A stretch of DNA of 53,381 nt from Pseudomonas marincola (GTDB taxonomy: Bacteria > Pseudomonadota > Gammaproteobacteria > Pseudomonadales > Pseudomonadaceae). The position numbers were made by a program, and so were the translations under genes. Positions 16,837 through 27,253 of the stretch are shown here, piece by piece. The first letter of the stretch is position 1; each line of letters opens with the position of its first letter. The stretch is taken from positions 1 to 53,381 of the forward strand of contig NZ_FPBC01000022.1 in assembly GCF_900116605.1 (NCBI RefSeq). Direction: 5' to 3'. The notes beneath the pieces are model-generated. The model worked only from the letters and a program-made list of their open reading frames with translations. It had not been told where the DNA came from and made no database searches.

Positions 16837-17589
16837 CTACAGCAGTTTCGAGAGAAACTGCTCCAGACGCGGGTGCTTGGAGCTGCTGAAGATATTGTCT
16901 GGCGTATCGCTGACCAGCAACTCGCCGTCTTCCATGAACATCACCCGATCCGCCACTTCGCGGGCAAAGCCCATTTCGTGGGTCACCACGACCATGGTCA
17001 TGCCTTCATTGGCCAGGCTCTTCATCACATCAAGAACTTCGCCGACCATTTCCGGGTCGAGCGCCGAGGTTGGCTCGTCAAACAGCATGACATCCGGATT
17101 CATCGCCAGCGCGCGGGCAATCGCCACGCGTTGTTGCTGGCCGCCCGAAAGCTGCGCCGGGTATACATTGAGTTTGTCGCCAAGCCCTACACGTTTGAGC
17201 AGTTTTTCGGCGTCCTGCTCGGCTTGCTTGGGATCCCGGCCCGATACTTTGACCGGAGCCAGCATCACGTTGCCTTTAACCGTTTTGTGCGGGAACAGGT
17301 TGAACGACTGAAACACCATGCCAACCCGCTCACGCAGTTTGTTGATGTTGGTGCCCGAGGCATACATGTTGATGCCGTCGATCACGATGTCGCCGTTATT
17401 GATCTGCTCAAGCTGATTGAGCGCTCTGAGGAAGGTCGACTTGCCCGAGCCGGATGGCCCGATAATGACCACCACTTCGCCGCGAGAAATGGTCGCGCTG
17501 ACGTTCTTCAGAGCATGGCAGCCGTTGGCGTAGATCTTATTGACGTTGGTGGCAATGATCATGTCTTTGCCGGTATAGGCTTCAGTCAC
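16837..17589 (-). CDS. polar amino acid ABC transporter, ATP-binding protein (GlnQ-type)
   Basis: The GTG start at 17589 overlaps the permease stop and gives 250 aa, the usual length for GlnQ/HisP-type ATPases. Walker A is IIGPSGSGKSTFLRALN, the Q-loop follows, the signature is LSGGQQQRVAIARALAM, and Walker B is VMLFDEPTSALDPE. A later ATG (17562) is possible but has no better ribosome site. It is the last gene of the three-gene operon SBP-permease-ATPase and powers uptake. The amino acid carried cannot be fixed from sequence. Confidence 0.92.
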   Translation of the reverse strand: MTEAYTGKDMIIATNVNKIYANGCHALKNVSATISRGEVVVIIGPSGSGKSTFLRALNQLEQINNGDIVIDGINMYASGTNINKLRERVGMVFQSFNLFPHKTVKGNVMLAPVKVSGRDPKQAEQDAEKLLKRVGLGDKLNVYPAQLSGGQQQRVAIARALAMNPDVMLFDEPTSALDPEMVGEVLDVMKSLANEGMTMVVVTHEMGFAREVADRVMFMEDGELLVSDTPDNIFSSSKHPRLEQFLSKLL

Positions 17590-18529
17590 TGGCGGAGAGC
17601 CTCTTTTCAATGCGTCCAATGATCCAGGACAGCAGGGTAGTCAGAATCAGGTACAAGCCGGCCACGGTAATCCATACCTCGAACGTCGCAAAGTTGCCGC
17701 TGATGGCCTCGCGTCCTGCTTTGGTCAGGTCGGTAATTGCGATCACCGAAACCAGCGACGAGTCCTTGATCAGGTTGATCAACTGGCCAGCCATGGGCGG
17801 CAGTGTGCGTTTGAAAGCCTGCGGCAGAATTACATGGGTCATGGCCTTGGTGTAGGTCATGCCCAACGAGCGGGCTGCTTCCATCTGGCCGGGTGAAATC
17901 GACTGGATGCCCGAGCGGACAATCTCTGCAATATAAGCGCCGGTGAAGATCGACAGCGCCATTACACCCGCCGAAAAACGGTCGAGGTTGAGCATGGTGC
18001 CCACGAAGAAGTACATGATGAAAATCTGTACCAGTAGCGGTGTGCCGCGAATCAGCCCGATATAGATGAATGACAGATTCTGGCAAGCCGGGTTGCTCGA
18101 CACGCGCATCAGGCCGGCAGCCAGGCCCAGAAGCGTCGCGAAGAATAACGAGATCAGCGAAATCTTGAGTGTTACCCATAAGCCGTTAAGCAGCGGGCCG
18201 GCGCGCCATTGTGTGGTGCGGGCAATAACGTCGCCTTCAAAAACCAGGTCGCCTTGAACGGCAACCGCCTGGTCATAATCCTTGAATACCTGATTCTTGC
18301 CGCCGTCATCCAGCGTTACGGTGATGGCGCTTTCGGTTACCTGGCTAACAGTGCCATTGCCACTTGCGCGTAGATCGAGAGGAGCGGTGTTGACGATGTA
18401 GGGGAGAACGCGCCCCCATTGCCAGCTGTAGTTGATTTGCTTTGAGGCGATGTACAGCGAGCCCATCAGGCCTGCGATGATAAGCACTGATAAGCCGTGC
18501 CAAAGCCAGCGTCGTGGACTGGTCAACAA
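17582..18529 (-). CDS. polar amino acid ABC transporter, permease
   Basis: A 315-residue inner-membrane permease of the HisM/GlnP type. An N-terminal TM segment is followed by a soluble stretch of about 90 residues, then the transport core with TM helices. The EAA-like coupling loop AARSLGMTYTKAMTHVILPQ (about 236) contacts the ATPase. The extended N-terminus before the core is longer than in minimal GlnP proteins. It stands between the binding-protein gene and the ATPase gene. Confidence 0.9.
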   Translation of the reverse strand: MLTSPRRWLWHGLSVLIIAGLMGSLYIASKQINYSWQWGRVLPYIVNTAPLDLRASGNGTVSQVTESAITVTLDDGGKNQVFKDYDQAVAVQGDLVFEGDVIARTTQWRAGPLLNGLWVTLKISLISLFFATLLGLAAGLMRVSSNPACQNLSFIYIGLIRGTPLLVQIFIMYFFVGTMLNLDRFSAGVMALSIFTGAYIAEIVRSGIQSISPGQMEAARSLGMTYTKAMTHVILPQAFKRTLPPMAGQLINLIKDSSLVSVIAITDLTKAGREAISGNFATFEVWITVAGLYLILTTLLSWIIGRIEKRLSASD

Positions 18530-18582
18530 AGTGACCTCCTGAAAATAAGTCTTTACGGTCTACGCAATACTGCGGATAGAAA

Positions 18583-18609
18583 TCAGGCCAGAGGGTGAGT
18601 CTGGCCTGA
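18583..18609 (-). other. intra-operon hairpin after the binding-protein gene
   Basis: TCAGGCCAGA and TCTGGCCTGA form a perfect 10-bp stem with a 7-nt loop, 5 bp after the SBP stop, followed on the minus strand by TTTCT. Such hairpins often raise the level of the binding protein relative to the downstream permease and ATPase. Confidence 0.6.
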
Positions 18610-18614
18610 GGGTC

Positions 18615-19412
18615 TTACTGAACCTGATCGAGCCAGGTGTCGCTCTGGAACCACTTCGCGTACAGGCGATCGTAGGTGCCTTCACCCTTGATCTGACGCA
18701 GGAAGTTGTTCAGCACGTTGAGCATTTCCGGGTCGCCCTGGGCAACAGCCCAGCCCAGAGGCTCGTAGGTGAACGGCTGATCGAGGTGAACCACTTTGTC
18801 TTTGTTCTGCGCGGTGTAGATCGCGTTGAACGGCAGGTCGTAGATGAAGGCATCGGCTTTGCCGTTGGTGACTTCAAGTACGGCGTCGGACTGGGTTTCG
18901 AAGACGTTGATCTTGGCTTTGCTGAGCAGACGCTTGATGGCTTGCTCGCCAGTGGTGCCAAGCTTGGTGGTGATGGTGTATTGCGGGTCGTTCAGATCTT
19001 TGTAGTCTTTGATTTTGCCTTTGAGCTTGGGGCTCAAGAGGATGCTCTGACCGATAACGATGTACGGGTCCGAGAAGTTTACGCGCATGTTGCGCTGGGT
19101 GTTGATGGTCATGCCCGCGTTGATCATGTTGCACTTGCCAGTCAGCAGGGTCGGAATAATACCGTCCCATGCGGTGTTGACCGGAACATACTTAACGCCC
19201 ATCTGCTTGGCCAGCAGCTTGCCAACATCGATGTCGAAACCGATGAACTGGCCGGCTTTGCTCTTCATTTCGAAGGGCATGTAGCCTGCGTCGAAGCAAA
19301 CCTTGAGTTCCCCGGATTTTACGATTTCATCAAGAACAGGGCCTGCCTGTGCTGTGAGTGAAGCGCCTAACAAGCTGGCGGTAATCGCCAGACCGGTAAA
19401 AAGCTTGCGCAT
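18615..19412 (-). CDS. polar amino acid ABC transporter, periplasmic binding protein
   Basis: A 265-residue SBP_bac_3 protein. The start at 19412 is chosen because AAGGGG lies 7 bp upstream and the product then begins with a clean signal peptide (MRKLFTGLAITASLLGASLTAQA). The mature part opens LDEIVKSGELKVCFDAGYMPFEMK and contains GFDIDVGKLLAKQMG, standard for the family. It captures an amino acid in the periplasm for the adjacent permease. First gene of the operon. Confidence 0.92.
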   Translation of the reverse strand: MRKLFTGLAITASLLGASLTAQAGPVLDEIVKSGELKVCFDAGYMPFEMKSKAGQFIGFDIDVGKLLAKQMGVKYVPVNTAWDGIIPTLLTGKCNMINAGMTINTQRNMRVNFSDPYIVIGQSILLSPKLKGKIKDYKDLNDPQYTITTKLGTTGEQAIKRLLSKAKINVFETQSDAVLEVTNGKADAFIYDLPFNAIYTAQNKDKVVHLDQPFTYEPLGWAVAQGDPEMLNVLNNFLRQIKGEGTYDRLYAKWFQSDTWLDQVQ

Positions 19413-19563
19413 TGTGAGCCCCTTATTTTGAATAGCGCGTTGGCTATCTTTATTTATTTTCATGCACCTACGACTAGGTGACGTTTGTTATAGCAGTTTC
19501 GGCTTCTAATTAAAAAGCACGACTATTTGGTCAGCAAAATTAATGCCACCAGAACTCTGGAAA

Positions 19564-20688
19564 TTACTTGATGGCCTTGAGGATGACAAACTTGGGATTG
19601 GCGGCAACCTGCTCAACGCCACGAAACAGGCGCTTGAGTTTGGCGTGATAGCCAAGGTGGCGATTGCCGACTATCCACAGCTCACCGCCTTTGACCAACG
19701 CGGCGCGCGCTTGCTGGAACATCCGCCAGGCGAGAAAGTCGCCGACAACTTGCTGCTGATGGAAAGGCGGATTGCACAGCACCAGATCCAGCGAATCAGC
19801 TTCCTGCTGCGCCAGCCCGTCGGCTGCGAGGAAGGTTGCGGGTCGATCGCCCAATGCGCTGGCCCAGTTCTCGCGCGCTGACTGCACGGCCATGTACGAC
19901 TCATCCACCAAGGTTACTTCCGCCTGCGGGCTGCCCAGAGCAAAGGCAATCGCCAGCACGCCATTGCCGCAACCGAGGTCCGCTACGCGGATTTTACCGA
20001 GGTGCTTGGGCAAGTGCGGCAGGAAGGCGCGAGTACCGATGTCGAGCCCTTCGCGGCAGAACACATTGGCGTGATTGACCAGCTGCAGGGCCGGTTTATC
20101 CAGTGAGTACTGGCTCGGATAGGGCGAGGTAGGCTGCGCTTTTGGCTCTGGTGTAGCGAATAACAGGCGGGCCTTTTTAACCGCCAATGAGGCATTTACC
20201 GGGCCGATATAACGCTCCAGCAAATCGCCGGCGGCGCGCGGCAAGTGTTTGACCATGCCCGCAGCAATCACTTCAGCGCCGGGCGCGAGCTGGCCGTGTA
20301 AGCGAATCAACTGTTCTTCAAGCAGGGCCAGAGTTTTTGGTACGCGGATCAGCACGCGGTCAAACGAACCTTGCAGTGGCTGGTCGGCCTGCACAAAGTT
20401 AACCGCCTCAAGCGGGAGCTGGTTACGCCGCAAGTTGGCTTGCAAACCGAGCAAACCCAGATGCGAATCACCGCTGCTGGTGACCTGCACATGGATTGCC
20501 AGAGAGCAGGCCAGCGCGCCGAAGTTGTCGTTCAGAACCAGCACTCGTGTATCGCTAGCAAGAGCTTGTGGGTGCAAGTGCGCGAGCAGGTATTCATCGG
20601 CTGCATCAAATGCCTGCAGCGGATCATTCTGTTGCTCGGGCTGGCGGATTAGATCGAGCTGGGCGTAAGGCGTTTGAAATTGAGGCAT
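19564..20688 (-). CDS. rlmG: 23S rRNA (guanine-N2)-methyltransferase RlmG
   Basis: A 374-residue enzyme that methylates G1835 of 23S rRNA. The start at MPQFQTP (20688) gives the typical length. A degenerate N-terminal MTase-like half is followed by the active half, with SAM motif VADLGCGNGVLAIAFAL (about 235) and the catalytic NPPF in LVLCNPPFHQQQ. It is monocistronic and divergent from fpr. Confidence 0.92.
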   Translation of the reverse strand: MPQFQTPYAQLDLIRQPEQQNDPLQAFDAADEYLLAHLHPQALASDTRVLVLNDNFGALACSLAIHVQVTSSGDSHLGLLGLQANLRRNQLPLEAVNFVQADQPLQGSFDRVLIRVPKTLALLEEQLIRLHGQLAPGAEVIAAGMVKHLPRAAGDLLERYIGPVNASLAVKKARLLFATPEPKAQPTSPYPSQYSLDKPALQLVNHANVFCREGLDIGTRAFLPHLPKHLGKIRVADLGCGNGVLAIAFALGSPQAEVTLVDESYMAVQSARENWASALGDRPATFLAADGLAQQEADSLDLVLCNPPFHQQQVVGDFLAWRMFQQARAALVKGGELWIVGNRHLGYHAKLKRLFRGVEQVAANPKFVILKAIK

Positions 20689-20865
20689 CGAATACTCGGT
20701 TCTGCAGGCGGACAACAATATATAGCGGGTATTGTCGGTGTTACGCGGGCAAATGTCTCGGGGCTCGACAGTCCGCGGCGCAATCGGTCAGTAACCCTAA
20801 AAGCTAGCGGTGTTTATCGCGGCTCAATTGGAGGAAACTGGTGGCGTATTCAGCAGGGGGAACTC

Positions 20866-21642
20866 ATGAGCCAGAGCGAAGAGAAATTCACCCGTCAAAC
20901 CTTGACCGACGTGCAGGTCTGGTCGCCAAGCTTATTCAGTTTACGCTGTACGCGTGATCCGGGGTTTCGCTTCAATGCGGGCCAATTCGCCCGTTTGGGT
21001 GTTCATAAAGCCGACGGTTCTGTGGTCTGGCGCGCCTATTCGATGGTCTCGGCGCCGCATGATGATTACCTGGAGTTCTTCTCGATTGTGGTGCCGGGCG
21101 GCGAGTTCACCAGTGAGCTTAATCGCTTGCAGGTTGGCGACACGCTTCTGGTCGATAAACAGGCATTCGGGTTTCTCACGCTCGACCGTTTCGCAGATGG
21201 GCGAGATCTCTGGCTGCTGGCCAGTGGCACCGGATTAGCGCCATTTCTTTCGATATTGCAGGGGCTGGAAGTCTGGGAGCGCTTTGAACGGATCGTTCTG
21301 GTTTACAGCGCTCGCACGGGCGCTGAACTGGCCTATCAGCCTTTGATCAACGGCCTTGGCCAACTTGAACATCTGGCGCCGTACATTCACAAACTCAAGT
21401 ATTTGCCAGTGGTGACCCGTGAGCAGTTGCCCGGCTGCCTGTACGGGCGTATCACCAAGCTAATCGACGAGGGCGAGCTTGAAGCCGCGGCGGGCTCGGT
21501 GTTGAGCCCGGATGATTCGCGGGTGATGATTTGCGGCAATCCGCAGATGATTGAAGATACTCGCGCCTTGTTGAGGCAGCGCGATATGCAACTCAGTCTG
21601 ACGCGCAGGCCGGGCCAAGTGGCAGTCGAAAATTATTGGTAA
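20866..21642 (+). CDS. fpr: ferredoxin-NADP+ reductase
   Basis: A 258-residue flavoprotein. The start ATG at 20866 follows an AGGGGG. FAD-binding RAYSMVSAP (RxYS motif, about residue 51), then LLASGTGLAPFLSIL for NADP(H), and the C-terminal NYW typical of Fpr. It exchanges electrons between NADPH and ferredoxin/flavodoxin; in Pseudomonas it is tied to oxidative-stress and iron responses. An in-frame extension upstream to 20674 is not supported because it overlaps the divergent rlmG start. Confidence 0.94.
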   Translation: MSQSEEKFTRQTLTDVQVWSPSLFSLRCTRDPGFRFNAGQFARLGVHKADGSVVWRAYSMVSAPHDDYLEFFSIVVPGGEFTSELNRLQVGDTLLVDKQAFGFLTLDRFADGRDLWLLASGTGLAPFLSILQGLEVWERFERIVLVYSARTGAELAYQPLINGLGQLEHLAPYIHKLKYLPVVTREQLPGCLYGRITKLIDEGELEAAAGSVLSPDDSRVMICGNPQMIEDTRALLRQRDMQLSLTRRPGQVAVENYW

Positions 21643-21666
21643 TTGCCTAAACGAACACCCTGCAAA

Positions 21667-21704
21667 AACAACAATGGCGCTTTTAATCAGCGCCATTGTT
21701 GTTT
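21667..21704. terminator. bidirectional terminator between fpr and mscL
   Basis: AAACAACAATGGCGC pairs with GCGCCATTGTTGTTT around a short loop, between convergent fpr and mscL. Confidence 0.88.
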
Positions 21705-21719
21705 GCCTACAGGCGGGGA

Positions 21720-22130
21720 TTACGGGTTCTGCTGCTTTTTCAGCAGATCACGGATTTCAGTGAGCAACTCCTGATCCATGGTTGGTGCTGGCGGCGCTGC
21801 AGGTGCGGCTTCTTCTTTTCGCTTGAGGCTGTTCATGGCTTTTATCGCCATGAAAATCGCGAACGCGACGATCAGAAAGTCGAATACGGTTTGGATAAAT
21901 TTGCCATAACCGAAGGTCACCGCTGGCACTTCACCGACTGCAGGCTTGAGTACGATCGCCAGGTCAGAGAAGTCCATACCGCCAACGGCCATGCCAAGTA
22001 ATGGCATGATCAGGTCGGCGACAAATGAGGAGACGATCTTGCCAAAGGCCGCCCCGATGATAATCCCCACGGCCATGTCGACCACGTTGCCTTTCATGGC
22101 AAACGTTTTGAATTCGCTCAACATACTCAT
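21720..22130 (-). CDS. mscL: large-conductance mechanosensitive channel MscL
   Basis: A 136-residue inner-membrane channel. The N-terminus MLSEFKTFAMKGNVVDMAVG plus GAAFGKIVSSFVADLIMPLLG is the MscL pore helix; a second TM (FDFLIVAFAIFMAIKAM) and a charged C-terminal helix ending with LLTEIRDLL follow. It opens on membrane tension to release solutes during osmotic downshock. GAGGG lies before the start. Confidence 0.97.
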   Translation of the reverse strand: MSMLSEFKTFAMKGNVVDMAVGIIIGAAFGKIVSSFVADLIMPLLGMAVGGMDFSDLAIVLKPAVGEVPAVTFGYGKFIQTVFDFLIVAFAIFMAIKAMNSLKRKEEAAPAAPPAPTMDQELLTEIRDLLKKQQNP

Positions 22131-22369
22131 TTGCAGTCCCTCGGTCTTAGTTATAAACGCAGTTTAAACGAGTAGATGATTGTTTCCAGTTATGACCAAC
22201 AGTCGAGCGAGATTTTATTTTTTGTGGCTGAGCCGGGCCTGTCAGCCATTTTCATGTGCTTAGCAAATTGGCGAGAAGAGGCCGGTTGGCGGCCCGGCAG
22301 AAGGGGTGGCTGTTGAACCGTGCTCCCTGAGCTAATCTCCTACTACACACACGCGAGGAGGATGCCACC

Positions 22370-22618
22370 ATGCCGTTGCAACTACATTCACTGAAACGTG
22401 AGTTCCCGCAGTATGAAGCGCAGATGAGCGCTTTACTCAAGGCCGATGGCCGCTTCACCCGCCAAGCTGAAGAATACGAGCGCCTCGACAAGCAGATTTT
22501 TGCGGTAGAGGACGGTCGTGAAGCAATGGACGATAGCGCTTTGCACAGTCTGAAAATGCACCGGGTTACGCTTAAAGACGAACTCCTGCAGACTCTGGAA
22601 AAACAAGCCCAAGCCTAA
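22370..22618 (+). CDS. YdcH-family (DUF465) small protein, copy 1
   Basis: An 82-residue helical protein of the YdcH family. It has the family layout: two charged helices, EYERLDKQIFAVEDG and LKMHRVTLKDELLQTL. GAGGAGG precedes the ATG. The function of the family is unknown. A second member lies 81 bp downstream on the same strand, so this is a tandem pair. Confidence 0.85.
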   Translation: MPLQLHSLKREFPQYEAQMSALLKADGRFTRQAEEYERLDKQIFAVEDGREAMDDSALHSLKMHRVTLKDELLQTLEKQAQA

Positions 22619-22699
22619 CGGGTAGGCTATTGATTGGGATCAATGAGCAAAGTAGCGCGTATGGATAGGCTCAAGGTAGTTATCCAAAGGAGCTACGTT

Positions 22700-22969
22700 A
22701 TGCACGTTGAACATCACCCGTTGATTCATGATTTCCCGCAACTGCGCGAGGAGCTGCATAACTTGCGCCTGGCCGATGCCGGCTTTGCACGACTGGCCAG
22801 TGATTATGAGGCGCTGGATAAACAGATTTGCCGTGCCGAAGACGGTATCGACCTGCTCACGGATGAGCAGTTATCAGAGCTGAAACAGCGCCGCGTGAGC
22901 CTCAAGGATGAAGTGGCCAGTAAGCTTAACGCTTCCACTAAAACCTGTTGCGGTGGTTGTGGCGGCTGA
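22700..22969 (+). CDS. YdcH-family (DUF465) small protein, copy 2, with Cys-rich tail
   Basis: An 89-residue YdcH homologue. The start at 22700 is supported by AAAGGAG 8 bp upstream. The core (DYEALDKQICRAEDG, LKQRRVSLKDEVASKL) aligns with copy 1. Unlike copy 1 it ends in CCGGCGG, three Cys within six residues, which could bind a metal or be redox-active. That reading is inference. No terminator is seen before radA. Confidence 0.85.
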   Translation: MHVEHHPLIHDFPQLREELHNLRLADAGFARLASDYEALDKQICRAEDGIDLLTDEQLSELKQRRVSLKDEVASKLNASTKTCCGGCGG

Positions 22970-23031
22970 CAGTTTGCCGCGATTAGGCTGCGGCGCGTTA
23001 TCATGACGGCTTTGTTCATAGGAGTCGGGTG

Positions 23032-24405
23032 ATGGCCAAGGCCAAGCGCATGTATGGTTGCACCGAATGTGGTGCAACCTTTCCCAAATGGGCCGGCCAA
23101 TGTGGCGAATGCAGCGCCTGGAATACCCTGGTTGAAACCGTTCTCGACACCACGCCCTCTGGTGGCAGCGGCGCAGGTGGGCGCGCCAGTTGGACCGGTC
23201 AACACACCGAGCTGAAAACCCTGGCCGAAGTCAGCGTCGAGGAAATGCCGCGCTTTTCCACCGCCTCCGGCGAGCTGGATCGCGTTCTCGGTGGCGGCCT
23301 CGTCGATGGCTCTGTGGTTTTGATTGGCGGTGATCCGGGGATCGGTAAATCCACCATTCTTCTGCAAACCCTGTGCAGCGTTGCCATGCGTTTCCCGGCG
23401 CTTTACGTCACCGGTGAAGAGTCGCAGCAGCAGGTTGCCATGCGCGCAAGGCGCTTGGGACTGCCGGAAGACAAACTCAAGGTGATGACCGAAACCTGCA
23501 TTGAAAGCATCATCGCCACCGCGCGTCACGAAAAACCCAAGGTCATGGTGATCGACTCGATCCAGACCATCTTCACCGAGCAATTGCAGTCTGCGCCGGG
23601 CGGTGTTGCTCAGGTTCGCGAGAGTGCTGCGTTGCTGGTGCGCTTCGCCAAGCAAAGCGGTACGGCTATCTTTCTGGTGGGTCATGTCACCAAAGAAGGC
23701 GCATTGGCGGGACCGCGTGTGCTTGAACACATGGTTGATACCGTGCTGTATTTCGAAGGTGAATCGGACGGCCGCTTGCGACTGCTACGCGCAGTCAAGA
23801 ATCGCTTCGGCGCGATCAACGAGTTAGGCGTATTCGCCATGACCGACAAGGGTCTGAAAGAGGTCACCAACCCCTCGGCCATTTTCCTCACGCGCGCTCA
23901 GGAAGAAGTCCCTGGCAGTGTGGTGATGGCGACATGGGAAGGTACGCGGCCGATGCTGGTCGAGGTGCAGGCGTTGGTTGATACCAGCCATCTGGGCAAT
24001 CCCCGCCGGGTAACGCTGGGACTGGATCAGAACCGGCTGGCGATGTTACTCGCGGTTCTGCATCGCCACGGCGGCATTCCGACCTATGATCAGGATGTCT
24101 TTCTCAACGTGGTGGGCGGCGTAAAAGTACTGGAAACTGCCTCCGATCTGGCGCTGATGGCCGCGGTAATTTCGAGCCTGCGCAACCGTCCCTTGGCCAA
24201 TGATTTGCTGGTGTTTGGCGAGGTTGGTTTATCCGGTGAGATACGCCCTGTACCAAGCGGTCAGGAGCGCCTGAAAGAGGCTGCCAAACATGGCTTCAAG
24301 CGGGCGATCGTGCCCAAGGGCAACGCTCCCAAAGACGCTCCGAACGGCCTGCAGGTTATTGCAGTTACGCGTCTGGAGCAGGCATTGGATGCGTTGTTTG
24401 ACTGA
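23032..24405 (+). CDS. radA: DNA repair protein RadA (Sms)
   Basis: A 457-residue RecA-like DnaB-type helicase that extends recombination intermediates. The N-terminal zinc finger is CTECGATFPKWAGQCGEC. Walker A is GGDPGIGKST (about 100), the RadA-specific KNRFG motif follows (about 262), and the C-terminal domain is Lon-protease-like. ATG 23032 is preferred because AGGAG lies 7 bp upstream. Confidence 0.96.
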   Translation: MAKAKRMYGCTECGATFPKWAGQCGECSAWNTLVETVLDTTPSGGSGAGGRASWTGQHTELKTLAEVSVEEMPRFSTASGELDRVLGGGLVDGSVVLIGGDPGIGKSTILLQTLCSVAMRFPALYVTGEESQQQVAMRARRLGLPEDKLKVMTETCIESIIATARHEKPKVMVIDSIQTIFTEQLQSAPGGVAQVRESAALLVRFAKQSGTAIFLVGHVTKEGALAGPRVLEHMVDTVLYFEGESDGRLRLLRAVKNRFGAINELGVFAMTDKGLKEVTNPSAIFLTRAQEEVPGSVVMATWEGTRPMLVEVQALVDTSHLGNPRRVTLGLDQNRLAMLLAVLHRHGGIPTYDQDVFLNVVGGVKVLETASDLALMAAVISSLRNRPLANDLLVFGEVGLSGEIRPVPSGQERLKEAAKHGFKRAIVPKGNAPKDAPNGLQVIAVTRLEQALDALFD

Positions 24406-24421
24406 AGGCTCAGTCAGCGTT

Positions 24422-24793
24422 TCAGGCGCTCTCGCCCAAGGCGGCGAGTTCGCGCTCGAGCAGATCGCTGTCTGCCAGATTGAGTTCAACCAGTCTGCGC
24501 AGATGGCTGATTGAGTCCAGGTCGATATGCTGGCAGGTGAAGGCAAGTAGTTCGCCATCATCGCGCGCCAGCGTCGCCTCCATCTCGACCACTGTCTCCG
24601 CTCCCAACTCGACACGCAGGGTAAATTCCTGCGTTGAGTCGCCGCTGAAGTCCGCCGGACGCACGGCCAACAGGCCGCGCAGCGATAAATCATGCAGCTC
24701 TGTGGCCCAATTTGCGTTCCCTTGCAGTATCTGTGTAGGGGCATCAAACGCAATACGGTGAAAGCGCCGACGATCGTTAGCGTGTTCGCTCAT
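24422..24793 (-). CDS. PilZ-domain protein
   Basis: A 123-residue single-domain PilZ protein. The c-di-GMP-binding signature is visible: RRRFHRI at residues 8-14 (RxxxR) and DLSLRGLL (D/NxSxxG) at about 33-40. Such proteins are c-di-GMP receptors that act on motility or polysaccharide systems. It is convergent with radA, 16 bp apart. The partner is unknown. Confidence 0.88.
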   Translation of the reverse strand: MSEHANDRRRFHRIAFDAPTQILQGNANWATELHDLSLRGLLAVRPADFSGDSTQEFTLRVELGAETVVEMEATLARDDGELLAFTCQHIDLDSISHLRRLVELNLADSDLLERELAALGESA

Positions 24794-24993
24794 GCAAGTA
24801 TTCCTTTTGCGATCAACTGACTATAGCCAAAGGCCGATAGATTGTTTGGTAATTCGACAAAAGTCCCACCACTTCTGGAGGGTAATCTTGACTTAGAGCG
24901 GGTTTCTAACGGATGAGTCGCATTTGACAGGACCGGATCTGTCGCCAACTATGCATGTGCAGTTTTTAATATTTTTTGCGGAGCACAAGAAAA

Positions 24994-25500
24994 ATGGACA
25001 AGCGAATGCTGAGCAAAGGTTTGATTTTTGGTTTGTTGACTGTAGCCAGTGTCGCGGCGCATGCGGACGCGCCCGGAGGCAATGGCTGTGGTTGGGGCAA
25101 CATGCTGTTTGACGGCCAGCGCGGTTTGGCGCCAAGCGTGTTGGGCATGACCACCAACGGGACTTCGGGCAACGCTACATTCGGTGTGACCTCGGGCACC
25201 AATGGTTGCACCGCCGGTGCGCGAATCGGCTACAGCGGCCGCTCGATGCTGGCCATGAACGGCATGCTCGACTCGATCGCAGTCGATATGGCGCAAGGTC
25301 AGGGTGAGGCGCTGGACGCTTACGCCGTATTGCTTGGCGTACCTGCCGAGCACCGCGCCCAGTTTGCCAAAGTCACCCACGATAATTTCAACCAGATCTT
25401 CTCGGCACCGGATGTCACCAGTGAGCAAGTGCTGACGGCGACCATGGATGTCATGAGCCGTGATCCGCAACTGGCTACCTACGCCAAGACGCCGGCTTAA
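24994..25500 (+). CDS. DUF3015 family secreted protein
   Basis: A 168-residue protein. The signal peptide (LSKGLIFGLLTVASVAAHA) leads into APGGNGCGWGNMLFDGQ, the usual start of mature DUF3015 proteins, with Gly/Thr-rich repeats after it. Two Cys (GNGCGWG and TNGCTAG) could form a disulfide in the periplasm. The start at 24994 has GGAG about 10 bp upstream. Function unknown. Convergent with glyA, with a shared terminator. Confidence 0.8.
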   Translation: MDKRMLSKGLIFGLLTVASVAAHADAPGGNGCGWGNMLFDGQRGLAPSVLGMTTNGTSGNATFGVTSGTNGCTAGARIGYSGRSMLAMNGMLDSIAVDMAQGQGEALDAYAVLLGVPAEHRAQFAKVTHDNFNQIFSAPDVTSEQVLTATMDVMSRDPQLATYAKTPA

Positions 25501-25519
25501 TCGTACGATTGTGAGCCAC

Positions 25520-25550
25520 AAAAAAGCCCGCCAATCGGCGGGCTTTTTCA
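25520..25550. terminator. bidirectional terminator between DUF3015 gene and glyA
   Basis: AAAAAAGCCCGCC pairs with GGCGGGCTTTTT around AATC. Confidence 0.92.
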
Positions 25551-25563
25551 TGTCTGCCAGTGC

Positions 25564-26817
<1,254 letters not shown>

Positions 26818-27253
26818 GGCTATCCCCTGAGAAAATCAGCTGGGCTGTTAAAAGAGGGGGCGAATATTACCTTATCTAGCCGTTTCAGGGGTATGAAACA
26901 CAGTCATATTGCGGACAAGCGGCCCTCATGTGCGCGTTGCCGGCCGAGGTTTTATTCGGCGGCGGATTCTTGCGCCTGCAGAGCGCCGTTGAAGCAAGGC
27001 CGATAATGCGCAAAAAGATGCTGAAAATGCGCCGAATCGTCGGCTGTCGTTTGCCCTCAAGCCCCCGTTCCGGTAGCTTTGTCGCACGCGCGCGCAAACT
27101 GTTCATGTCTGGCGCCGCAGGCCGGCTGTAAAGGTGCAGTAAACCACCAGCGGACACTCTCGGGCGACACACGGGCGCACAATCCGCCCCCTGTGAGCAG
27201 TCCGACAGCTGACAGCCATCCATCAGTTTCCACATAGAGACCCAAGGTTATCC
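26818..27253. other. 436-bp divergent intergenic region glyA/ettA
   Basis: It must hold the promoters of both glyA and ettA. The part next to glyA is AT-rich (TTAAAAG, AATATTACC, TTATCT). No convincing ORF, riboswitch or operator was recognised. Its unusual length may mean a long ettA leader. Confidence 0.5.
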
